A stretch of 52,899 bases of DNA from CAIWHR01 sp039931775 (GCA_039931775.1 JBDTRG010000007.1:1-52899), one strand, 5' to 3'; counted from the first letter of the stretch, positions 1 to 8,266 are shown. Numbers and translations: made by a program. Notes: a model not told the origin generated them from the letters alone.

Positions 1-1369
1 TGCGGATCAGCAGGCGCGCGATGTCGGCGTCGAACAAGGCGCGCGGCGGCGTTTCGATGAGGCGTCCGAGTTCGCCGTCATCACGCGCGGTGCCGAGCCA
101 GCACCAGTCGCGCAACACGTGCACGTCGGTCCGATCGCCGAGGAGCGATCGCTCGCGGATCGCGGCCAACCCCGGATAAGGCCAGGCCGGAACGGCGAGC
201 GGCGCCAGCGCGGCGGCAAGCCGCGCGTGATGGTCCTCCGGCGATTCCGCGCCGACGCAGGCACCGTTGCACCGCTTCACCTGGCGCGCGAAGCACGGCC
301 CCAGCCGCTTTTCGAGGCCCAGCGCCTTCCAGCACAGCGCGTGTTCGGCGGCGAGCGAGCGCAAGGCCTCCCGCGCCTGCCGCTTCGACGAAAACGGCCC
401 GAAACGTCCCGCGAGCTCGCGCGGGTCGACGCTTGCTGCAGGCACGAATCCCGGCGGTCCCGGTGCGCCGGGCAATTCGAGGACGCCCGATTCGGCTTTG
501 CGCCGAAGCGCATGGTTGTGCGCCGGCAGCATCGACTTCACGAGCGCGGCCTCGCGCAGCAGCGCGCCGATCTCGCCGGCCATCTCCTCGTATTCGATTC
601 GCCGGATCTCGGACGAGAGGCGGGCATCGGTGGCCGACCGATAGTCCGACGAAAAATGCGCGCCGACGCGCTCGCGCAGGTTCTTGCTCTTGCCGATGTA
701 GAGCGGCAGCGCATTGAGGCCGTAGAACAGATACACGCCGGGAACTTCGGGCAACTTGTCGATGGCGTCGGGCGCGAGCTGCGGCGGCAGGCTTGGCGTC
801 TTGAGGACGCGCTTCGTGGCCTCGTCGATCGTTGCCGGCGAAAGGTCGCGGTATAGCGCCTGCACGAATGCCCAGAGGACGCGCGCGTCGCCGAGTGCGC
901 GGTGGCGACCGTCCAGCGGAAGCGCATGCCGGGCGATCACGCTGTCGAGATTGTGGCGCGGCTCGTCGGGAAAAAGCCGCCGCGAAAGCCGCACGGTGCA
1001 AAGCACGCGCGCGGTAAACGTCCGTTCGAGCCGCGCGAACGCGTACTTGAGGAATCCGTAATCGAAACGGGCGTTATGCGCGACGAAGATCGCGCCCCCG
1101 AGCCGCGCTGCGACCTCTTCGGCGATGCGGGCGAAAGGGGGTGCATCGCGAACCATCTCGTTGGTGATCCCGGTCAGCGCCTGGATTTCAGCGGGTATCG
1201 GCACGCCGGGATTGACGAGCGTGCTCCATTCGCTGACCACGGGAGCCGCCCGACCTTCGGGGTCTGACTCGACCCGGACGATGCCGACTTCGGTGATCGC
1301 GTCGGAAGCCGCACCCATTCCCGTGGTCTCGAGGTCGACGAATGCGAGGATGGGAGCGAAGAGGCGCAT
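1..1369 (-). CDS. Exonuclease (DnaQ-like) fused to GIY-YIG nuclease, Cho/UvrC-like; 3' end outside window
   Basis: Reading from an ATG at 1369 the frame stays open for about 456 codons to the window edge, so the C-terminus is missing. Residues 1 to about 165 are a DEDD 3'-5' exonuclease of the DNA polymerase III epsilon type: FVDLETTG with D12 and E14, then HNARFDYGFL and HRALGDARVL. From about residue 206 a GIY-YIG nuclease follows (VPGVYLFYG, then LYIGKSKNLRERV), as in the N-terminal half of UvrC and in Cho. Proteins with this fusion are commonly annotated as epsilon-like and are thought to act in repair incision and trimming rather than replication. It is divergent from lexA across only 78 bp that contain a LexA-type operator, so SOS control is likely (inference). 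Confidence 0.9.
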   Translation of the reverse strand, partial: MRLFAPILAFVDLETTGMGAASDAITEVGIVRVESDPEGRAAPVVSEWSTLVNPGVPIPAEIQALTGITNEMVRDAPPFARIAEEVAARLGGAIFVAHNARFDYGFLKYAFARLERTFTARVLCTVRLSRRLFPDEPRHNLDSVIARHALPLDGRHRALGDARVLWAFVQALYRDLSPATIDEATKRVLKTPSLPPQLAPDAIDKLPEVPGVYLFYGLNALPLYIGKSKNLRERVGAHFSSDYRSATDARLSSEIRRIEYEEMAGEIGALLREAALVKSMLPAHNHALRRKAESGVLELPGAPGPPGFVPAASVDPRELAGRFGPFSSKRQAREALRSLAAEHALCWKALGLEKRLGPCFARQVKRCNGACVGAESPEDHHARLAAALAPLAVPAWPYPGLAAIRERSLLGDRTDVHVLRDWCWLGTARDDGELGRLIETPPRALFDADIARLLIR

Positions 1370-1412
1370 CGGTCGCTGAAGCGGTGGGGGGCGGCGCACC
1401 CGAAATCGGGGC

Positions 1413-1441
1413 TTGACGAAAGAACGTTCGTTCGCTATTGT
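1413..1441 (+). promoter_or_regulatory. lexA promoter (sigma70-type)
   Basis: A -35 TTGACG at 1413-1418 and a -10 TATTGT at 1436-1441 are separated by exactly 17 bp. The expected transcription start, about 7 nt past the -10, falls at 1447-1449, which is the A of the lexA ATG at 1448. A LexA-type operator fills the spacer. Confidence 0.7.
1422..1433. promoter_or_regulatory. LexA operator, box 1
   Basis: GAACGTTCGTTC fits the inverted repeat GAACG-N2-CGTTC, equivalent to GAAC-N4-GTTC. It lies wholly between the -35 and -10 of the lexA promoter, so bound repressor would block RNA polymerase. The same pattern recurs 31 bp downstream. It resembles the Bacillus-type box and the motif I recall for Sideroxydans LexA, not the CTGT-N8-ACAG box usual in betaproteobacteria. 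Confidence 0.75.
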
Positions 1442-1442
1442 A
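1437..1442 (-). promoter_or_regulatory. Candidate -10 for the divergent exonuclease/GIY-YIG gene
   Basis: Read on the minus strand this is TACAAT, sharing five of its six bases with the plus-strand lexA -10 TATTGT. It would start transcription near 1430, giving a leader of about 60 nt to the ATG at 1369. No good -35 is seen 16-18 bp upstream; that position is occupied by LexA box 2. Evidence is only the hexamer and its position. Confidence 0.35.
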
Positions 1443-1447
1443 CCGGC

Positions 1448-2023
1448 ATGTCGAACGATCGTTCTTACCTCGAGTCGCTGCAGGATTACTATGCGCGGCA
1501 TCGCGCGTTGCCGTCCTACGCGTCGATCGGGCAGCTCCTCGGCCTCAAATCGAAGTCGTCGGTCGCGGCGATGGTCGCACGGTTGAAGCTTGCCGGCTAT
1601 ATCGACTCGACGCCGGACAAGCGGCTCGCTCCGACCGGCCGGTTTTTCGCGCGGCCGCTCGCCGAGTCGCCGGTCCAGGCGGGCATGCCCAATCCGGTGG
1701 ACGACGCGCAAGGCGATGCGCTGACGATCGACGACTATCTGATCGAGCGGCCGTCGCAAACGGTGCTGATCCGCGTCAAAGGCGATTCGATGATGGATGC
1801 CGGCATCTTCGAAGGCGACCTCGTTGTCGTCGAAAAGACCGCCACGGCCAAGCGCGGTGATGTCGTCGTCGCGATCGTCGACGGTCAATTCACGCTGAAG
1901 CGCCTGGATACCGAACGCGGCGAGTTCATCCTCAAACCCGAAAACAAGGCGTATCCGGTGATCCGCCCCGAGGGTGCGCTCGAGATCTTCGGCGTGATGG
2001 TCGGACTCGTTCGCAAGCTGTAG
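1448..2023 (+). CDS. lexA: LexA repressor, non-canonical betaproteobacterial type
   Basis: A 191-residue SOS repressor. The N-terminal winged-helix DNA-binding part (about residues 6-65) is short and unlike that of E. coli LexA. The C-terminal S24 self-cleaving domain is complete: cleavage site A78-G79 in QAGMPNP, catalytic S114 in KGDSMMD and K151 in FTLKRLD. The ATG at 1448 is required because the DNA-binding domain starts at once, yet no ribosome-binding site precedes it and the predicted transcript begins at the ATG. Two GAACG-N2-CGTTC boxes, one in the promoter and one in codons 2-6, indicate autoregulation. The next gene is an unrelated reductase, not a classical SOS partner such as sulA or imuA. 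Confidence 0.93.
   Translation: MSNDRSYLESLQDYYARHRALPSYASIGQLLGLKSKSSVAAMVARLKLAGYIDSTPDKRLAPTGRFFARPLAESPVQAGMPNPVDDAQGDALTIDDYLIERPSQTVLIRVKGDSMMDAGIFEGDLVVVEKTATAKRGDVVVAIVDGQFTLKRLDTERGEFILKPENKAYPVIRPEGALEIFGVMVGLVRKL
1453..1464. promoter_or_regulatory. LexA operator, box 2 (inside lexA codons 2-6)
   Basis: GAACGATCGTTC is a perfect 12-bp palindrome matching GAACG-N2-CGTTC. It starts 31 bp after box 1, about three helical turns, so two repressor dimers could sit on the same face of the DNA. It lies within the coding sequence, just downstream of the predicted transcription start. Confidence 0.7.
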
Positions 2024-2099
2024 CCGGCGCGCCACCGCGTTCGCCCGGCGCCGCACGAAATCCCACGGCGGAGCAGGCGTTCCCGGTAACCTCGGGGCC

Positions 2100-2957
2100 A
2101 TGCAACCTTCGCGACCTGCCGACGTCCCCGTCACGGCATTTCCCGACGGAGCGAGGGTTCCGGCGTTGGGCCTCGGAACCTGGAAGATGGGCGAGACGTC
2201 CGCTCAGGCCGCACGCGAGGCCGCGGCATTGTCGTTGGGCATCGACCTCGGCATGACACTCGTCGACACCGCCGAAATGTATGGCGACGGCGGTGCCGAG
2301 GAGGTTGTCGCGCGCGCGATGGCCGGCCGGCGCGATCGCGTATTTGTAGTCAGCAAGGTGTATCCGCACAACGCCGGCCGAAAAAACGCAGTGACTGCCT
2401 GCGAGCGCAGTCTTGCGCGATTGCACACCGATCGCCTGGATCTCTACCTCTTGCACTGGCGCGGACGCGTTCCCCTTGGTGAAACCGTCGATGCGTTCGA
2501 GCGACTTCGCGCGGCGGGCAAGATCCTCCGCTGGGGCGTGTCCAACTTCGATACTTCGGACATGCGCGAGCTCGAAGCCCTTCCCGAAGGCCGGGGCTGC
2601 GCAACCAACCAGGTCCTCTATCACCTCGGCGAACGCGGCATCGAATGGGAACTCCTGCCTTGGATGCGTGAGCGCGGCATTCCGCTGATGGCGTACTCGC
2701 CGCTGGGACAGGGGTCGCTCTCACGCAAGCCGAAGCTCGCCGCCATTGCGCGGCGCGTCGGTGCCACGCCTGCACAGGTAGCGCTGCGCTGGCTGCTGCG
2801 CTTTCCGGACGTCATTGCGATTCCCGAATCGGCCAATCCCGACCACGTCCGCGACAATCGGGCCGCCGTCTCGGTGCCGCTGGCCCCGGAGACGCTGCGC
2901 GAAATCGACGCGGCGTTCCCTCCGCCGAAAGGACCGACGCCCCTGGGTATGCTCTGA
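2100..2957 (+). CDS. Aldo/keto reductase
   Basis: A 285-residue soluble NAD(P)H-dependent oxidoreductase of the aldo/keto reductase superfamily, predicted to interconvert carbonyl compounds and alcohols. The catalytic tetrad is visible: D56 and Y61 in DTAEMYG, K86 in VVSKVYP and H119 in LLHWRG. The C-terminal part has the cofactor-binding region (IAIPESANPDHVRDN). Length is normal for bacterial members. The natural substrate cannot be told from sequence. It stands alone 76 bp after lexA, with no LexA-type box in between. Confidence 0.88.
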   Translation: MQPSRPADVPVTAFPDGARVPALGLGTWKMGETSAQAAREAAALSLGIDLGMTLVDTAEMYGDGGAEEVVARAMAGRRDRVFVVSKVYPHNAGRKNAVTACERSLARLHTDRLDLYLLHWRGRVPLGETVDAFERLRAAGKILRWGVSNFDTSDMRELEALPEGRGCATNQVLYHLGERGIEWELLPWMRERGIPLMAYSPLGQGSLSRKPKLAAIARRVGATPAQVALRWLLRFPDVIAIPESANPDHVRDNRAAVSVPLAPETLREIDAAFPPPKGPTPLGML

Positions 2958-3067
2958 CGCCGCCTGCGGGCGCCCGCCGGAAGGCTGCGTTTTGCGTTGG
3001 CATGGTTGCTGCTTTAGGTCAAGCGAGCCAGTCGAGCCATCGATTCCAACCTACGCAGGAGAGCGCC

Positions 3068-3403
3068 GTGAGTTACACCTATTACGACTACCTCGACCTT
3101 CCGCCAGGGGCGAGCCCCGTACAAATCGAGGCGAACTACATCGCCTTGCTCGAACGGTTCGGTTATGGAACCACCGACGCAGGCCAGGACATGAGCGGAC
3201 TCGTGCGAATGATTCACTCGGCGTATGAGACGCTGTCGAATCAGGATGCCCGGCGCCGTTACGACGCCGATCTGGCGCAGGAATCCGCCATGGCCGACGC
3301 CGAACTCAAGGCGACCCTCGACCAGCAGGCGAGCGGGATGCCACGCCGTGTGCAGAATCCGCCGGCAGCGCTGCGCAACGCGCTCGCGTCCGTCGCCGCC
3401 TGA
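3068..3403 (+). CDS. Short J-domain-like protein lacking the HPD motif
   Basis: GTG at 3068 is chosen because AGGAG at 3057-3061 sits 6 nt upstream and the homologous region starts directly with SYTYYDYLDLPPGAS. The 111-residue product has a DnaJ-like helix I/II and the typical helix III ending (YETLSNQDARRRYDADL). The HPD tripeptide between helices II and III, needed to stimulate DnaK ATPase, is absent; that segment reads FGYGTTDAG. A role as a classical Hsp40 is therefore doubtful, and an adaptor or structural role is possible. It has no obvious operon partner. Confidence 0.72.
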   Translation: MSYTYYDYLDLPPGASPVQIEANYIALLERFGYGTTDAGQDMSGLVRMIHSAYETLSNQDARRRYDADLAQESAMADAELKATLDQQASGMPRRVQNPPAALRNALASVAA

Positions 3404-3735
3404 AGTGGTGCGGCGCACGTCTTCGCGGCTGCCCGGACTTTAACTGCATACAGCGATGCGGTCGGCGGCCGTTCTTTTATCAAAACCGCGTTCGCGCGCG
3501 GCGAATCGCGCGCGCTCCGCTTCGCACCCTTCGGTACGGCCCAAAGCCCCGCCCGCGACGCGCAGCGTTCGGCGAGCGACCTGGACGCCCCGAATCGGCA
3601 TCCGATCTGCGTCGCTCGATGTTGCCTGCCGTTCGCCTCTTGGGCGCGTGCGGCCGCTCCGGCTGATTCCGCGCGGCGTCGTTCCCTACGTCAAGCACTG
3701 AAGCCTGGACGCAGGCACGGAAGCGGCGACCTTGA
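3404..3735. other. Intergenic region without a recognisable gene
   Basis: About 330 bp between the J-like gene and the end of the DUF1330 gene. Short open frames here are arginine-rich and look like by-products of GC-rich DNA. I see no tRNA, no T-tailed hairpin and no clear promoter pair. Confidence 0.5.
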
Positions 3736-4032
3736 TCAAGGCGCCGGAATTCCTTCGACGAGAAGCATGTTCATTACGGCCGCCCCGGCGCGCGCCGCAC
3801 GTGCGGCGCGATACTCCGGCGAGTCGTAGAAACGTCGCGCCGCGTCCGTATCCGGAAATTCAAGCACGACGACGCGGTTCGGCGCCCAGGCGCCTTCCAG
3901 AAGCGTTGTCGCGCCGCCGCGGACCAGGTAGCGTCCGCCGAATTTCGCGATCGCGGACGGCGCCATCGTCTTGTAGATTTCGTAGCGGGCGGGATCCGTG
4001 ACCTCGCAGTCGACGAGCAGGTAGGCTGGCAT
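3736..4032 (-). CDS. DUF1330 family protein
   Basis: A 98-residue protein of the DUF1330 (dimeric alpha/beta barrel) family, recognised from MPAYLLVDCEVTDPARY, the GG-R-Y-L-V-RGG segment and VVLEFPDTDAARRFYDS. The biochemical function of the family is not firmly known. Its ATG directly abuts the stop codon of aroQ upstream, so the two are almost certainly co-transcribed and probably translationally coupled, although a metabolic link to the shikimate step is not evident. Confidence 0.85.
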   Translation of the reverse strand: MPAYLLVDCEVTDPARYEIYKTMAPSAIAKFGGRYLVRGGATTLLEGAWAPNRVVVLEFPDTDAARRFYDSPEYRAARAARAGAAVMNMLLVEGIPAP

Positions 4033-4491
4033 CTATTTCCCCTTGGTTTGTGTTTGGCCCGCAGCAGCCACCGCCGCCCTCAGGCCGAGCAGGTAGCTGT
4101 CCACACCGAAGCCGCAGATCTGCCCCTTGACGATTTCGCCCAGGACCGAGTGTCGGCGAAAGTCCTCGCGCGCATGCACGTTGGACATGTGAATCTCGAC
4201 GACCGGCACCTTGAGGATCGCCAACGCGTCCCGGATCGCATAGCTGTAGTGTGTCCACGCGCCGGCATTGATTACCACTCCGTCGACCTTGTCCACGAAC
4301 GCCTGGTGGATCCTTGCGCACATCTCGCCTTCGATGTTCGTCTGATAACTCGCCACTTTGACGCCGAGTTCCTTGGCCAGGGCTTTGAGCGCCCCATCGA
4401 TTTCGGCCAGCGTGATCGTTCCGTATTGGGCAGGATCCCGTTTGCCGAACATGTTGAGGTTCACGCCGTGCAGCGTCAGAAATGATTGCAT
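4033..4491 (-). CDS. aroQ: 3-dehydroquinate dehydratase, type II
   Basis: A 152-residue enzyme converting 3-dehydroquinate to 3-dehydroshikimate in the shikimate pathway. Type II hallmarks are all present: LHGVNLNMFGKRDPAQYG with the active-site tyrosine, YQTNIEGE, NAGAWTHYSYAIRDAL, and EIHMSNVHARE with the catalytic histidine. Two family-typical positions differ (LHGVNLN where LNGPNLN is usual, NAGAW where NPGAF is usual), so this is a divergent member. A candidate -10 (TACAAT on the minus strand, 4574-4579) lies about 80 bp upstream. Confidence 0.92.
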   Translation of the reverse strand: MQSFLTLHGVNLNMFGKRDPAQYGTITLAEIDGALKALAKELGVKVASYQTNIEGEMCARIHQAFVDKVDGVVINAGAWTHYSYAIRDALAILKVPVVEIHMSNVHAREDFRRHSVLGEIVKGQICGFGVDSYLLGLRAAVAAAGQTQTKGK

Positions 4492-4573
4492 CGATTGTCT
4501 CTCGGAGTGGGGAACCCGGCTGGACCGTTGTACGTCGTCGGCGCCGCGCCGTCGCGTCGGTCCTTGGCGTAAG

Positions 4574-4579
4574 ATTGTA
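4574..4579 (-). promoter_or_regulatory. Candidate -10 element of the aroQ-DUF1330 operon
   Basis: TACAAT on the minus strand in a GC-rich background, 83 nt before the aroQ ATG. The -35 is weak. The 223-bp gap between aroQ and the enoyl-CoA hydratase gene must hold divergent promoters. Confidence 0.35.
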
Positions 4580-4714
4580 ACTTCGTCCCGTCTCGTTGAA
4601 CGAACCGCGGGCGTTCACGACCGGTCATCGTTCGACGACTCGCCCATTCCCGTGGCCGGCCGTGGCGAGCCGGAGACCGGCACACATCGCTTCCCCAGCA
4701 CCGGACCTTCAACC

Positions 4715-5491
4715 ATGCCCTTTGATAACATCCTCACCGAAACCCGTGGCCGCGTCGGCATCGTGACGCTCAATCGCCCGAAGCAGCTCAACGCGTTGAG
4801 CGACGCGCTGATGGACGAGATGGGGCAGGCGCTGCTCGAGTTCGACAACGACGCCTCCATCGGTGCGATGATCATCACCGGCAGCGAGCGGGCCTTTGCC
4901 GCCGGCGCCGATGTGACCGCGATGGCCGGCCGGTCCTTCATCGACGTCTACAACAACCAGTTCATCACCAGAAACTGGGAAATCGTCCGGCAGATCCGTA
5001 AGCCCGTCATCGCGGCCGTAGCCGGCGTGGCGCTCGGGGGCGGCTGCGAGCTGGCAATGATGTGCGACATCGTGATCGCCGCGGAGTCCGCGAAGTTCGG
5101 GCAGCCGGAAATCAAGCTCGGGATCATTCCCGGCGCAGGCGGGACGCAGCGGCTGCCGCGCGCCGTCGGCAAGGCGAAGGCGATGGACCTCGTTCTCACG
5201 GGCCGGATGATGGACGCGCTCGAGGCCGAGCGCGCCGGCCTGGTGTCGCGCGTCGTCGCATCGGACAAGTTGCTCGACGAGGCCGTCGCGGCGGCGAGCG
5301 CCATCTGCGAATATTCGATGCCCTCGGTGATGATGGCCAAGGAGGCGGTGAACCGCGCCTACGAGACCGGGCTTGCCGACGGTGTCCAGCACGAGCGCCG
5401 CTTGTTCTATTCGCTGTTCGCGACCGAGGACCAGAAGGAAGGAATGCGCGCGTTCGTCGAAAAGCGCAAACCTTTGTTTCGGCATCGCTGA
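4715..5491 (+). CDS. Enoyl-CoA hydratase
   Basis: ATG at 4715 gives 258 residues, the canonical length. It hydrates 2-trans-enoyl-CoA to 3-hydroxyacyl-CoA in fatty-acid beta-oxidation. Crotonase signatures are complete: oxyanion-hole residues in FAAGADVTAM (about 61-70) and VALGGGCELAM, with catalytic E112 and E132 (GQPEIKLGIIPGAGGTQRL). The frame is open further upstream to 4358, but that stretch overlaps aroQ on the other strand and does not resemble crotonases. No other beta-oxidation gene lies nearby, so the preferred acyl chain is unknown. Confidence 0.93.
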   Translation: MPFDNILTETRGRVGIVTLNRPKQLNALSDALMDEMGQALLEFDNDASIGAMIITGSERAFAAGADVTAMAGRSFIDVYNNQFITRNWEIVRQIRKPVIAAVAGVALGGGCELAMMCDIVIAAESAKFGQPEIKLGIIPGAGGTQRLPRAVGKAKAMDLVLTGRMMDALEAERAGLVSRVVASDKLLDEAVAAASAICEYSMPSVMMAKEAVNRAYETGLADGVQHERRLFYSLFATEDQKEGMRAFVEKRKPLFRHR

Positions 5492-5551
5492 CCCGTTTGC
5501 GCCACGACTCGCCCTGACGCCACGACGGATGCGCCTGCGCCAGGGGAGGTC

Positions 5552-8266
5552 GTGACCGTCGTCCGGGCATCGCAAGCCTTGCCGTCGTCGCTGCGGGCGG
5601 CCCTCGCCTCGGGCACGACGATCGTCACGCCGAACAAACGGCTGGCGCGCCGGCTCGCAGCGATCAACGACGACGCACAGCGCGCATCCGGCCGGGCCGT
5701 CTGGCCCGCGCCGATGGTGGTGCCGTGGGCCAGTTGGCTCGAACGGCTCTGGCTCGACGTGCTGGCCTCCGACGCCAATGTCGCTGTTCCGCGACGATTC
5801 ACCGCCGTGCAAGGCGCGTATGCGTGGAAAGAGATCGTCGCGTCCGGAGGGCGTCGGCTGATCGACGAGAACGGCACAGCCGTGCTCGCCGCCGACGCCT
5901 GGTCGCTGGTCCACGCCTGGGGAACAGGTGTGCCGAGCTGGCGCGGATGGGCCGGTGGCGACGACGACTGCGCGACATTCGCCGGCTGGGCCGACGATTA
6001 CCTGCACCTGCTGGCCGGCGCGGGCGCAATGGACACGGCCCAACTGCCCGACTGGCTCGCCTGCCAGTCCGCCGCCGTCGCGACGTGGCGCAGCGGCTCG
6101 GTCATGCTGGCGGGTTTTGTCGAGATGTCTGCGCAACAGGAACGCCTGGTTGCCGCGCTCGCCACGGCCGGAATGACGATCGCGCACTGCACAACCGTGC
6201 GCGATCGCGCCGGGCAGACGTCGCGGGTAGCGGGCACGTCGCCACGCGATGAGCTGAGCCGGGCACTCCATTGGGCGCGCGAGCACGCGTTGGCCGACCC
6301 GGGCGCGGCGATCGGAATCGCGATCGAGGACTTCGCCTCGCGCAGGGACGAAGTGCGGGCACTCGCAGAGGACATCCTCTGTCCTGAGTTGCAATGGCCC
6401 GGCCGGGAGGGTGCGGATCGGCCGTACAACCTGTCGTTGGGCATCGCTGCCAGCGAGGTGCCGATCATCGCGACAGCGCTCGACCTCATTGGCCTCGCTC
6501 ACGGGAGCCTGCCGATGCCGCGCGCGGCGGCGTTGATGCGCTCACCGTTCCTCGCGGCGTCGCCCGGCGACGGGCTGCGCCGCGCCGCGCTTGAATCCAC
6601 GTGGCTTCGCGAGGGTCGGCGCGATATCTCCATCGACGAGGTCGTTGCGGCGCTCACCGGAGTCGACCGCGCGTTCGCCGACCGCTGGCGCAAGGCCCGC
6701 GACGAACAGCGACGACCTTCGAATGCAACTCCGCGCGAATGGACCGAATTCTGGCGCGCCTGGCTCGCGGCTGCGGGTTGGCCCGGGGACCGCGCACTGT
6801 CCTCGGCGGAATGGCAGGCGCGGGGTGCATGGGACGATCTGCTCGCGCAATTCGCCGCATTGGGAGCGGTTGCGAAGCGCATCCCGGCACGCGACTCGGT
6901 CGCAACGCTCGCGGCCGCCGCGCGGGATCACGTGTTCCAGCCCGAATCGGCGCGCACGTCGATCGAAATCATGGGAGTGCTCGAAGCGACCGGCCTGCCG
7001 CTCGATGCGCTCTGGATTGCGGGCCTCGCCGCCGAAGTCTGGCCGCCGGCGCCGCGCCCGAACCCGTTGCTGCCGATTTCCTGGCAGCGGGATCGCAAGG
7101 TTCCCCGATCGTCGGCCGCGCGCGAGCTCGCGTACTCGCGCGTGCTCACCGCGCAGTGGACGCATGGCGCGTCCGAGGTCGTCCTTTCGTACGCATCGCG
7201 CGTCGACGACCATGCGCGATCGATGTCGCCGCTGGTTCCCGCGGCGCCGTGGCGCTCCGGTCCATCGCTGTTGCCGGCAACGACGGCGCAAGCGCAGTTC
7301 GCCTCGGCACCGGCGCTGGAACGAATCAGCGACGATTGCATGCCGTCGCTCCCGCCGGGCAGTACCGCGTCGGGGGGGGCTTCGCTGATCGAAACGCAAA
7401 GCGACTGTCCGTTCCGGGCATCGGCACGCTTCCGGCTGAAGGTTGACGCGTGGCCGGAACCTGCCGCCGGCCTGTCCGCGATGGAGCGCGGCATTCTCGT
7501 TCATGCGGCGTTCGCGGCGTTCTGGCGCACCGTCGGCGATCATGCCGCGCTGGTAAAGCTTGCCCCCGACGCACTGGGGGCGCGCGTCGATGCAGCCGCT
7601 TTGGCCGCCATGGGCGAGTTGCCGGCCGCGCGCTGGCGCCGAATCGCCGCGGCCGTGCGCAGCGGCGAAGCCGCGCGCGTCGCCTCGATCGTTCTCGCGT
7701 GGATCGATGGCTTTGAGCGCTCGCGACCGCCCTTCTCGATCGAAGCGATCGAAGCGTCGCGCTCGCTCGCGCTGGGCGGGCTCGAATTCGAGCTGCGGCT
7801 CGATCGGATCGATGCGCTTGCCGACGGCGGCACGGCCATCGTCGATTACAAGACCGGCCTCGCGAAGGCGCCGGCGCGGTGGTTCGACCCGCGCCCGCAA
7901 GGCCCGCAGATCGGCCTCTACGTCCTCGCGCAACAAGCGTTCGCCCCCGATCGGCCGGTGCGTGCCGCGGCCTATGCGCAGTTGAAGCCGGGTGAATTCC
8001 GGATCCAGGGAATCGCGGCCGACGCGAAGGCCTGGCCGCAACTGGTCGCCCCTTCGGCGATCCGCGACCCGGATCTGCCGGATTGGTCCGCGATCGTCGC
8101 GCAATGGTCGCGTTCGCTGGGGGCAATCGCAACCGAGGTCCGCGAAGGACACGCGTCGGTTACACCGCGCGATATTCGCAAGACCTGCAGGTATTGCGGA
8201 TTGCAGCCGTTTTGCCGGATCGGTGCGCTGAACGAAGGGGACGAATCGGTGGGCGACGATGCGTGA
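5552..8266 (+). CDS. AddB-like PD-(D/E)XK nuclease (probable DNA repair protein)
   Basis: A 904-residue protein beginning at GTG 5552; a strong GGGGAGG ends only two bases before it, so the start is approximate. The N-terminus has a helicase-like fold remnant (TIVTPNKRLARRLA) without a convincing Walker motif. A C-terminal RecB-family nuclease lies at about 745-770 (LRLDRIDALA then IVDYKTG). One cysteine near residue 617 plus CRYCGLQPFC near 877 give the C...CX2CX5C pattern of the AddB iron-sulfur staple. It overlaps the AddA-like gene by 8 bp. Together they are predicted to process double-strand ends for recombination. Confidence 0.85.
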   Translation: MTVVRASQALPSSLRAALASGTTIVTPNKRLARRLAAINDDAQRASGRAVWPAPMVVPWASWLERLWLDVLASDANVAVPRRFTAVQGAYAWKEIVASGGRRLIDENGTAVLAADAWSLVHAWGTGVPSWRGWAGGDDDCATFAGWADDYLHLLAGAGAMDTAQLPDWLACQSAAVATWRSGSVMLAGFVEMSAQQERLVAALATAGMTIAHCTTVRDRAGQTSRVAGTSPRDELSRALHWAREHALADPGAAIGIAIEDFASRRDEVRALAEDILCPELQWPGREGADRPYNLSLGIAASEVPIIATALDLIGLAHGSLPMPRAAALMRSPFLAASPGDGLRRAALESTWLREGRRDISIDEVVAALTGVDRAFADRWRKARDEQRRPSNATPREWTEFWRAWLAAAGWPGDRALSSAEWQARGAWDDLLAQFAALGAVAKRIPARDSVATLAAAARDHVFQPESARTSIEIMGVLEATGLPLDALWIAGLAAEVWPPAPRPNPLLPISWQRDRKVPRSSAARELAYSRVLTAQWTHGASEVVLSYASRVDDHARSMSPLVPAAPWRSGPSLLPATTAQAQFASAPALERISDDCMPSLPPGSTASGGASLIETQSDCPFRASARFRLKVDAWPEPAAGLSAMERGILVHAAFAAFWRTVGDHAALVKLAPDALGARVDAAALAAMGELPAARWRRIAAAVRSGEAARVASIVLAWIDGFERSRPPFSIEAIEASRSLALGGLEFELRLDRIDALADGGTAIVDYKTGLAKAPARWFDPRPQGPQIGLYVLAQQAFAPDRPVRAAAYAQLKPGEFRIQGIAADAKAWPQLVAPSAIRDPDLPDWSAIVAQWSRSLGAIATEVREGHASVTPRDIRKTCRYCGLQPFCRIGALNEGDESVGDDA

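Noticed and set aside
4709..6502. Long open frame on the minus strand opposite enoyl-CoA hydratase and the AddB-like gene
   Set aside because: Runs antisense to clearly recognised genes; its composition (Arg, Gly, Asp rich, no motif) is the usual by-product of third-position GC bias.
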